Source: Chromatiales bacterium (lineage in GTDB: Bacteria > Pseudomonadota > Gammaproteobacteria > Chromatiales > Chromatiaceae). From it: a DNA stretch of 6,660 bases. Under the pieces are notes generated by a model that saw only the letters and a program-made list of their open reading frames with translations, made no database searches and was not told the DNA's origin. The position numbers and the translations under genes are program-made. Below, piece after piece: positions 1-5,357 of this stretch (positions are counted from its first letter, which is position 1; each line of letters starts with the position of its first letter). Location: the NCBI GenBank assembly GCA_024639625.1, contig JAHEIA010000178.1, positions 1 through 6,660 on the forward strand. Direction: 5' to 3'.

Positions 1-101
1 CGATCCACTACTCCCTGCGTATCGATTTTGCCAAGCAGATCATGCTCGTCGCGGCCAAGCCGCCGCATGCTGGTGACGGCGGAGTCCCGGAACATGGGTG
101 A
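1..101 (+). CDS. C-terminal end of a methyltransferase-like protein (5' end outside window)
   Basis: An open frame enters from the left edge (first whole codon at base 3) and ends at TGA 99-101, giving the last 32 residues of a protein. The segment LRIDFAKQIMLVAAKP closely resembles the C-terminus of the methyltransferase encoded at 823-1452 (GLGIDFATHVMLVATP): both have an IDFA block, a few residues, then MLVA. I infer that the missing gene is another class I SAM-dependent methyltransferase, perhaps a paralogue of the one two genes downstream. Its stop overlaps the start of the next gene by 8 bases (ATGGGTGA), which implies translational coupling in one operon. The family call rests only on this short tail, so it is tentative. 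Confidence 0.55.
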   Translation, partial: IHYSLRIDFAKQIMLVAAKPPHAGDGGVPEHG

Positions 102-765
102 TCGAAACCAACTCGCCTTCATCTCCCGGCATCGAGCCCGTTTTTCCGGCCCGGTACTGGAAGTAGGTTCTAGAGACTACGGCAGTACTCAGCCGCTGCG
201 TGGCCTGTTCCCCAGCGAGGTATACCTCGGTGTGGATCTGCAGCCAGGACCCGGCGTCGATCAGGCGTTGGACCTGACCCGCCCTTTCGCCGAGATCGAA
301 CAGGAACTGGACGGACGGCGTTTTGGCGCGATCTTCTGCCTCAGCGTGTTAGAGCATTGCGCGCAACCTTTTCTCATGGCGGACAATTTGAGCCGCCTGC
401 TGACACCCGGGGGCGCCATCTACGTCTCGGTTCCCTTCGCTTGGAAATTCCACGGCTACCCTTCGGACTATTGGCGTTTTACTCACGAGGGCGTAAAGAA
501 GCTGTTTCCCGCCCTGCGTTTCGACGGCCAGGCCGCCTGTCTCAGCACGTCGCGAAACGGCGAAGTCACCGCCTTGAACGAGGAGATAGGAAAGATCCCG
601 CTGAGCGGTGGCGCCCATCGGGCGGCGGGTCATTGGCTGCGCGGGCTCAGTGCCGACCTGCTTCGCTTGTCGACGCGCCTGGGTCTGTTGCGCTGGTTGG
701 CGGGGTACCGTTATGTACTGGCGCCGAGCATGATCAATATGATCGGGGAGCTTCCCCGTGAGTAG
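94..765 (+). CDS. Class I SAM-dependent methyltransferase
   Basis: Predicted 223-residue soluble cytoplasmic protein that transfers a methyl group from S-adenosylmethionine to an unknown acceptor, probably a sugar or glycan intermediate given its neighbours. Visible Rossmann-fold motifs are the glycine-rich SAM loop VLEVGSRDYG (residues 21-30), the acidic end of strand 2 in GVDLQPG (46-52), FCLSVLEH (81-88, the usual motif before helix D), and LTPGGAIYVSVPF (103-115). GYPSDYWRFT (121-130) is typical of the methyltransferase 11/23-like group. I chose ATG 94, although the frame stays open to an ATG at 28, for two reasons: GGAG at 81-84 sits 9 bases upstream, and the earlier codons overlap the real end of the preceding gene. 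The C-terminal third is rich in Leu and Arg and shows no motif I recognise. Family is confident; substrate is unknown. Confidence 0.88.
   Translation: MGDRNQLAFISRHRARFSGPVLEVGSRDYGSTQPLRGLFPSEVYLGVDLQPGPGVDQALDLTRPFAEIEQELDGRRFGAIFCLSVLEHCAQPFLMADNLSRLLTPGGAIYVSVPFAWKFHGYPSDYWRFTHEGVKKLFPALRFDGQAACLSTSRNGEVTALNEEIGKIPLSGGAHRAAGHWLRGLSADLLRLSTRLGLLRWLAGYRYVLAPSMINMIGELPRE
745..757 (+). promoter_or_regulatory. Strong Shine-Dalgarno site before a GTG at 758
   Basis: GGGGAG at 745-750 lies 7 bases before GTG 758-760, an ideal ribosome-binding arrangement located inside the end of the first complete methyltransferase gene. The GTG overlaps that gene's stop (GTGAGTAG, 758-765), matching the overlap style of other junctions here. 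As written, the frame from this GTG runs only 22 codons to TGA 824-826. A good initiation site leading to so short a frame suggests that it is the true start of the next gene, or the start of a coupled leader peptide. Confidence 0.5.
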
Positions 766-826
766 CGCGCTCGCCGCCGCGACCAACACCGGCCGTAACC
801 GAGGCGCCGATCGGGGGGGGCGATGA
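758..826 (+). other. 22-codon leader frame ending in a G8 tract; possible true 5' end of next gene
   Basis: From GTG 758 the frame encodes MSSALAATNTGRNRGADRGG plus R and a final TGA at 824-826, which overlaps ATG 823 of the next gene (ATGA). Eight consecutive G occupy 813-820. With nine G, the same frame would read straight through into the downstream methyltransferase, giving a protein of 231 rather than 209 residues. Before the tract, 13 of 17 third codon positions are G or C, as expected of coding sequence in this genome. Two readings are open: a homopolymer miscount in the assembly, or a genuine leader that couples translation by termination and reinitiation. I do not recognise the peptide. 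Confidence 0.4.
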
Positions 827-1452
827 GTGATTCCGCGTTTTCCTGGCGCCAGCTCTATGATCAGCGCCGGGCGATCCAGCAGCGTTTCGGCAAGATCTGG
901 GATCTCCCGATCGCCAAGCGTTACAGCAGTGTCCTGTTCGATTGTGGCCGAGACGGCATGCAGGTGCTCGAGGTCGGCGCGGGCACCCGCGGTCTCGAAC
1001 AACGTCTGCGCAAGGTCTGGCCCGGGGTCGTGTATCAAAGCCTGGACATCGACCGCAGTGCGGCACATGACTTCTACCGTTGGGAGGACGTGGACGTTCA
1101 GTATGACCTGGTCTGCATGTTTGATGTCATTGAGCATGTACGCCCCGACGTTGCAGTTCGGCTCCTCAGCAACTGCCGCGGGGTATTGAAACCGGGGGGA
1201 GTATTGCTGGCCACGACCCCGAACATCTACCATCCGCCGACCTTCCTGCGTGATGCCACCCACATCACGCCCTGGTGTTACGATGAGCTTGGCGCCATCG
1301 CGTCTCTTTCCGGGTTTCAGGTGCAACGGTTGCTGCGCCTGTACAGCGACTCGCTGCTGGGCCGGCTGATCCACCGCGTGGTGCTGTACCCGGTGCATCG
1401 GGGTTTGGGCATTGACTTCGCCACCCATGTGATGTTGGTTGCCACGCCGTGA
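823..1452 (+). CDS. Class I SAM-dependent methyltransferase (methyltransferase 11-like)
   Basis: Predicted 209-residue soluble methyltransferase. Motifs in order are the SAM-binding loop VLEVGAGTR (48-56), SLDID (73-77) with the acidic residue that normally contacts the ribose, MFDVIEH (99-105), and LKPGGVLLATTPN (122-134). The later segment with HITPWCYDEL (147-156) is typical of methyltransferases found in polysaccharide and lipopolysaccharide clusters. The C-terminus resembles the protein tail encoded at the left edge. ATG 823 is the first start in this frame, but its only Shine-Dalgarno-like sequence is the G8 run ending 2 bases upstream, which is poorly spaced. A GTG at 758 would be better if the G run is miscounted. 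The stop TGA 1450-1452 overlaps the next gene's GTG start by 4 bases. Likely acts on a sugar or glycan; substrate unknown. Confidence 0.88.
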   Translation: MSDSAFSWRQLYDQRRAIQQRFGKIWDLPIAKRYSSVLFDCGRDGMQVLEVGAGTRGLEQRLRKVWPGVVYQSLDIDRSAAHDFYRWEDVDVQYDLVCMFDVIEHVRPDVAVRLLSNCRGVLKPGGVLLATTPNIYHPPTFLRDATHITPWCYDELGAIASLSGFQVQRLLRLYSDSLLGRLIHRVVLYPVHRGLGIDFATHVMLVATP

Positions 1453-2453
1453 GGGAGGACGATCCGCCTGCGGTCGACCTTTCCATCCTGGTCGTCAGCT
1501 GGAACACCTGCCAGCGCACCATTGCCTGCCTGGAGGCCATCCGCCGCAATCCTTCCGCCGGCTATTCCGTGCAGGTGATTGTCATCGACAACGCCAGCGG
1601 GGACGCGACGGTAGCTTCGGTCCGCGAGGGTTTCCCCGAGGTGCTGTTGATCGAAAGCGAGCGCAACCTTGGCTTCGGCCAGGCAAACAACGTCGGACTC
1701 CGCCAGGCGCGTGGCCGGATTGTGCTGTTCCTCAACAGCGACACGGAGATCACACCCGGTTTCGCCGCAGCCGTAATCGGAGAGTTCGAGCGGCACCCCG
1801 AGATCGCCGCGCTCGGCTGCAGAATCCTCGGTTACGACGGCAGGCCGCAGAAGTCGGTGCGCGGTCTCCCCGGCCTGCTCGCGCACCTGCACAGCGACAC
1901 GCCGCTGCGCTGGTTGCGCATCCTGGGTCCGGCCTACGCCCGCTACCGGCGCAAGGACTTCGATTTCGCTCGCTGGCAGCTGATCGATGTAGCGATGGGG
2001 GCGGCGCTGGCGTTCCGCAAGTCTGCGCTGGAAGAGGTGGGCGGTTTCGATCCCGCCTTTTTCATGTACTTTGAGGAGGCGGATCTGTGTAAGCGGACCC
2101 GGGACCAGGGCCGTTTGATTGCCTACACACCCGATGCGACGGTCTACCATGTGGGAGGTGCAAGCTCCCGCCGGGATCGCCCGCACATGATGTTGGTCTA
2201 CCGGCAAAGCATGTTGCGCTATTTTCGCAAACATTATCCCGCTTGGCAGGTCGCCTTGTTCTCCGCCTTGTTCAAGCCGTTGTTCCTATTGTCGGTCGTG
2301 ATCGATTGTGGGGCCAATGGAGCCAAGGCGTTTGCGGTGCGTGGCCTGCTGGGGCGACGTGACGCGGCCGAGAAAGCCGCCAATTATGTGCGTCGATTTG
2401 AAGCGCAGAAGGATTTCTTGCAGCGTTACACATGGGAATTGTTGAAGAGCTGA
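1449..2453 (+). CDS. GT2-family glycosyltransferase (rhamnosyltransferase-like)
   Basis: Predicted 334-residue GT-A fold transferase that adds a sugar from a nucleotide-sugar donor to a growing glycan on the cytoplasmic face of the membrane. Signatures are the first strand LSILVVSWNT (11-20), VIVIDNASGD (43-52, nucleotide binding), ERNLGFGQANN (71-81), and the DXD-equivalent FLNSDTE (94-100, metal and nucleotide sugar). Acceptor-side blocks are GAALAFRKSALEEVGGFD (184-201) and FFMYFEEADLCKR (204-216), which carry the likely catalytic acidic residues. This layout is typical of WbbL-like rhamnosyltransferases, but the donor sugar is not readable. A hydrophobic stretch near 267-286 may associate with the membrane. 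The start is GTG 1449, overlapping the previous stop (GTGA). There is no good upstream Shine-Dalgarno site; AGGGAGG lies just after the start (1452-1458), so translation probably depends on coupling. Confidence 0.92.
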   Translation: MREDDPPAVDLSILVVSWNTCQRTIACLEAIRRNPSAGYSVQVIVIDNASGDATVASVREGFPEVLLIESERNLGFGQANNVGLRQARGRIVLFLNSDTEITPGFAAAVIGEFERHPEIAALGCRILGYDGRPQKSVRGLPGLLAHLHSDTPLRWLRILGPAYARYRRKDFDFARWQLIDVAMGAALAFRKSALEEVGGFDPAFFMYFEEADLCKRTRDQGRLIAYTPDATVYHVGGASSRRDRPHMMLVYRQSMLRYFRKHYPAWQVALFSALFKPLFLLSVVIDCGANGAKAFAVRGLLGRRDAAEKAANYVRRFEAQKDFLQRYTWELLKS

Positions 2454-2489
2454 ACGGCCGCGCAGCCCGGAACTCGGCGGGATCCGAAC

Positions 2490-3986
2490 ATGTTGTTTAA
2501 CTCGCACGTCTTTTTGTTCCTGTTCTTGCCGGTAACTGTACTGGTCTTCTTTCGTGTTGCCGGGCGCGGTCACCATCAGGCGGCAGTGGGCTGGCTGGTG
2601 GCCGCATCGTTCTTCTTCTACGGATGGTGGAATCCCGCCTATGTCGTACTGCTGGTCTTTTCCATCGTCTTCAATTACGCCTATGGGATGTTCCTGTACC
2701 GCACCCGCAGGCGCGTCGGCAGTCGCCGATGGCTGTTGGGAGGCGGCGTGGCGGTCAACCTTGCGTTGATCGCATACTATAAATACGCCGGGTTTCTGGT
2801 GGCGAACTTGGGCACGCTGCTCGACCGCTCCTTCCAGATTGATGCGATCATCCTGCCGCTCGCCATCTCCTTTTTCACCTTCCAGCAAATCACCTATCTC
2901 GTGGACGCCAGCCGTGGCGAGACCCGCGAGTATCGGTTCTTGCACTATTGCCTGTTCGTTACCTTTTTCCCGCAGCTGATCGCTGGCCCGATCGTGCACC
3001 ACAAGGAGATGCTGCCGCAATTCGCGCGCAACGAGACCTTCCGGGTGCATTATTCCAACCTGGCGGTAGGTCTCACCATTTTCTTCATCGGGCTGATCAA
3101 GAAAGTGCTGCTGGCGGACAATGTGGCCCACTACGTAAGCCCGGTATTCGCTGCGGCCGCGCAAGGCCATGCTCCTGGCCTTCAAGAGGCTTGGGTTGCC
3201 GCGCTCGCCTACAGTTTTCAGCTCTATTTCGATTTCTCCGGCTACTCGGACATGGCTATCGGCTTGGCACGCCTTTTCGGCATCAAGCTTCCGCTGAATT
3301 TCAATTCGCCCTACAAGGCGCGCAACATCGTGGATTTCTGGCGCCGTTGGCACATCACCCTGTCTCGCTTTCTCCGCGACTACGTGTATATCCCCCTGGG
3401 CGGGAACCGCAAGGGTCCCGCGCGTCGTTACGGCAACATCCTGTTGACCATGTTGATCGGTGGGTTGTGGCATGGGGCGGGCTGGACCTTCGTTCTTTGG
3501 GGCGGGCTGCACGGTATATTCCTAGTGCTCAATCATCTTTGGCATGGGGTTTCCCGCGGCCGGCCGCGTAGCGTTGCTCGCGGACTCGATTGGCGGGGCT
3601 GGCTCGCTAGGTTGTCGACCTTTCTGCTCATCGTTATGGCCTGGGTGCCCTTCCGCGCCGAGAGTTTCGACGCCGCCTGGAGCATGCTCCTCGGGATGTG
3701 GGGCGTGAACGGCTTTGCGGCGGCGAGCGATCCGGCGCTAGCCATCGAACTGGGACCCGCCTTCAGGTGGATCCTCGGCCTGTTCCTGTTGTGTCAGTTT
3801 GCGCCGAACACCCAACAATTGCTGGCTCGCTTCCGTCCGGCATTGCGATACCCCTCCAGTACAAGTAACTCTCCTCGGCTGGAATGGCGTTTGTCCTGGC
3901 CCTGGGCCGTCGGCCTGGGGACCGGCGCCGCGTACGCGATTCTGAACCTGGTCGAGGTATCAGAGTTTCTTTATTTCCAGTTTTGA
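2490..3986 (+). CDS. MBOAT-family membrane O-acyltransferase (AlgI/PatA-like)
   Basis: Predicted 498-residue polytopic inner-membrane protein, about the length of alginate O-acetylase AlgI. It begins MLFNSHVFLFLFLP, the family's usual opening. Hydrophobic segments recur near 6-22, 32-45, 50-66, 85-103, 118-134, 150-168, 189-208, 314-348, 374-388, 424-437 and 472-487. Conserved blocks include YYKYAGF (96-102), PLAISFFTFQQITYLVD (123-139), PQLIAGPIVH (161-170), FDFSGYSDMAIG (247-258), FWRRWHITLSRFLRDYVYIPLGG (283-305), and GGLWHGAGWTFVLWGGLHG (324-342). His328 is the probable catalytic histidine, with His288 and His341 also conserved in type. The ending FLYFQF is typical too. In characterised relatives the enzyme passes an acyl group, usually acetyl, across the membrane to a partner or glycan. 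The next gene, 7 bases on, encodes a plausible partner. Acyl group and acceptor are inferred only. Confidence 0.94.
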   Translation: MLFNSHVFLFLFLPVTVLVFFRVAGRGHHQAAVGWLVAASFFFYGWWNPAYVVLLVFSIVFNYAYGMFLYRTRRRVGSRRWLLGGGVAVNLALIAYYKYAGFLVANLGTLLDRSFQIDAIILPLAISFFTFQQITYLVDASRGETREYRFLHYCLFVTFFPQLIAGPIVHHKEMLPQFARNETFRVHYSNLAVGLTIFFIGLIKKVLLADNVAHYVSPVFAAAAQGHAPGLQEAWVAALAYSFQLYFDFSGYSDMAIGLARLFGIKLPLNFNSPYKARNIVDFWRRWHITLSRFLRDYVYIPLGGNRKGPARRYGNILLTMLIGGLWHGAGWTFVLWGGLHGIFLVLNHLWHGVSRGRPRSVARGLDWRGWLARLSTFLLIVMAWVPFRAESFDAAWSMLLGMWGVNGFAAASDPALAIELGPAFRWILGLFLLCQFAPNTQQLLARFRPALRYPSSTSNSPRLEWRLSWPWAVGLGTGAAYAILNLVEVSEFLYFQF

Positions 3987-3993
3987 GCCGAGC

Positions 3994-5100
3994 ATGTCCG
4001 CAGCCAAGCTCTACACCCGGATCCTTCTCGGCACGGCCTCGGTGCTGATTGCCGTCTGGTATGCAGCGGCTTTCTATTTCGATCCCTACGGGGTATTCGG
4101 TCTCAGTGGCTACAATAGGAAGAATTTCCCCACCAATACCCGCTATCAGAAGATAGATCATCTGCTGCGGAACAACGGTCACGATGGTTACATTCTGGGC
4201 AGCTCTAGAGTCAACTACTACCCGGTAGATCGGGCATCGGATCTCAACGGGCTCAGCTACTATAATCTAACAGTATCAGCCGAGAGCAGTTCGGGGCTTC
4301 TACAGAAGCTGCGCTGGCTTGCAGCGGAACGCAAGCCACGGCACGTTCTGATCGGGCTCGATTTCGATTATCAGTTTCTGCAAGACGTCATTGCGGCAAC
4401 CGATCTTCTGCGGCAGGAGCATCCGGCGGTTTCCGGGGAGAACATCTACTCCTTTTGGCTCAAATACCTGTCTGTTGGTAGGAAGCAGATCGAACGGATG
4501 GTGCGGGCCAACGCCAAGCCGCAGACGGAGTGGAGCCTCGACCTTTCGAGCGGTCACTTCGCGTTGCCACGCCGGGATCAGCTCATTGCGCAGAATCATC
4601 CCCGGTACATCGAAGAGAATTTCCGTGAGGCCCCGGAATCTCCCGGCCGTCTCCAGGAGCGGAGTTTCCGCAATGTCACGGCGATCCTGGAGCTTCTGGA
4701 ACGTAGCGATATCCCCCGGGATATCGTGATCACGCCCTACCATCACGAAAAAATGGCGTCCTTCCGCTTCGACGAATACGTGGCTTGGTTGCGACGGGTG
4801 GTCGCGATCTTTGGGCGAGTGTGGGACTTCTCCGGCTTCAACAGCATCACCCTGGATGACCGCAACTACTACGAGTACTCGCATTTTCGCCGCCACGTCG
4901 GGGAATGGGTGCTGCTTCGAGTTCTTGGCTCCCCGGGTGATCAGGGCAAGGTGCCCGGCGATTTCGGTCGGTTGTTGACCGCAGAAAACCTGGAGCTACG
5001 CATCGAGCAGCTGAGCGAGGAATCTGCGCGCTATCGGAATAGTGCCGCCAACCTGCCGCGACCCGGCTGGCGGTCGCGAGCTGGTACAATCGACCCCTAA
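3994..5100 (+). CDS. Membrane-anchored SGNH/GDSL-like protein, likely MBOAT partner
   Basis: Predicted 368-residue protein with one N-terminal membrane segment (about 9-28) and no clear cleavage site, so probably tethered to the inner membrane with its body in the periplasm. GYILGSSRV (65-73) resembles block I of SGNH hydrolases and acetyltransferases, with Ser71 the likely nucleophile. YYEYSHFRRHVGEWVL (292-307) resembles the C-terminal His block, with His297 the likely base. The acidic residue three positions before this His is Glu294, where SGNH enzymes usually carry Asp. The order MBOAT then SGNH-like protein recalls AlgI/AlgJ, PatA/PatB and DltB/DltD, so I infer a role in acyl transfer to a surface glycan. 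A Glu-rich segment at 329-346 may be helical or coiled. The 4100-4300 part uses more AT-ending codons (ATA, CTA, AGA) than its neighbours. Start ATG 3994 has only a weak ribosome site (GAG). Confidence 0.75.
   Translation: MSAAKLYTRILLGTASVLIAVWYAAAFYFDPYGVFGLSGYNRKNFPTNTRYQKIDHLLRNNGHDGYILGSSRVNYYPVDRASDLNGLSYYNLTVSAESSSGLLQKLRWLAAERKPRHVLIGLDFDYQFLQDVIAATDLLRQEHPAVSGENIYSFWLKYLSVGRKQIERMVRANAKPQTEWSLDLSSGHFALPRRDQLIAQNHPRYIEENFREAPESPGRLQERSFRNVTAILELLERSDIPRDIVITPYHHEKMASFRFDEYVAWLRRVVAIFGRVWDFSGFNSITLDDRNYYEYSHFRRHVGEWVLLRVLGSPGDQGKVPGDFGRLLTAENLELRIEQLSEESARYRNSAANLPRPGWRSRAGTIDP
5082..5090 (+). promoter_or_regulatory. Possible extended -10 promoter
   Basis: TGGTACAAT matches the extended -10 pattern (TG, one base, then TATAAT with one change). 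It lies in the last codons of the SGNH-like gene and would start a transcript near 5097, running through the structured gap into the sulfotransferase gene. No convincing -35 hexamer is found 16-18 bases upstream. It could drive the sulfotransferase separately or make a small RNA. A single nine-base match can occur by chance. Confidence 0.3.
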
Positions 5101-5357
5101 AAAGGGCCGCTGCAAACCTGGGCGGCAAAGTCTGGCAGGTTCCTTGGATGGGATTTTCGCTAGGGTCTGCAAGTAAAGAGCGCTGATATCGTGACCTTAC
5201 ATACGATGTTGCCGGGCGGGAACGGGCTGTCGCATGCGGGACGGCAGCGAAGCGCTGCGTCTTGCACGCGGCTTCTCGGCGCCCGGCGGAGCGTCCAGAC
5301 GCCGCTGCGCTCCGCTCCCGAACCTGATGGTCCCTGCGCCGTGGACCGGAACGAGAG
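5101..5357 (+). other. Non-coding, hairpin-rich gap between operon and sulfotransferase gene
   Basis: No credible gene is seen here on either strand. Near its left end are two mutually exclusive short stems: GCCGC 5106-5110 with GCGGC 5122-5126, and AACCTG 5115-5120 with CAGGTT 5136-5141. From 5211 a set of strong GC stems follows. These are GCCGGGCG 5211-5218 with CGCCCGGC 5280-5287, GCAGCG 5244-5249 with CGCTGC 5253-5258 (3-base loop), and GCGGAGCG 5286-5293 with CGCTCCGC 5308-5315. None is followed by a clear T run, so an intrinsic terminator is not well supported. The region may be a structured leader, a small RNA, or simply GC-rich spacer. Confidence 0.5.
5286..5315 (+). other. Strong GC hairpin upstream of the sulfotransferase gene
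   Basis: Perfect 8-base inverted repeat GCGGAGCG / CGCTCCGC with a 14-base loop, ending 42 bases before the TTG start. The next outward and inward positions can each add a G-U pair. It shares bases 5286-5287 with the longer-range stem 5211-5218 / 5280-5287, so the two cannot form fully at once. No T-rich tail follows on the plus strand. It could slow or terminate transcription arriving from the upstream operon, but the evidence is structural only. Confidence 0.4.

Noticed and set aside
28..93. Longer N-terminus for the first complete methyltransferase (ATG at 28 or 67)
   Set aside because: These codons overlap the coding end of the preceding gene, and ATG 94 has a well-spaced GGAG and starts shortly before the SAM-binding motif.
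349..1428. 359-residue minus-strand open frame opposite both methyltransferase genes
   Set aside because: It spans two recognisable plus-strand genes and the junction between them. Its protein has no family motif and is rich in Gln, Arg and His, as expected of antisense frames in GC-rich DNA.
1317..2234. 305-residue minus-strand open frame opposite the GT2 gene
   Set aside because: Lies opposite a gene with clear GT2 motifs; no recognisable domain and a shadow-like composition.
2286..3512. 408-residue minus-strand open frame opposite the MBOAT gene
   Set aside because: The plus strand carries unmistakable MBOAT motifs. The antisense product is charged and Gln/His-rich with no domain, reflecting the complement of hydrophobic codons.
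5106..5160. Possible tRNA or T-loop-like GGTTCC segment after the SGNH-like gene
   Set aside because: No acceptor stem or anticodon arm can be drawn, and the GGTTC context does not continue as a normal T-loop.
5244..5265. Intrinsic terminator at the GCAGCG/CGCTGC hairpin
   Set aside because: Only two T follow near the stem, so the required T run is missing; kept only as part of the structured gap.
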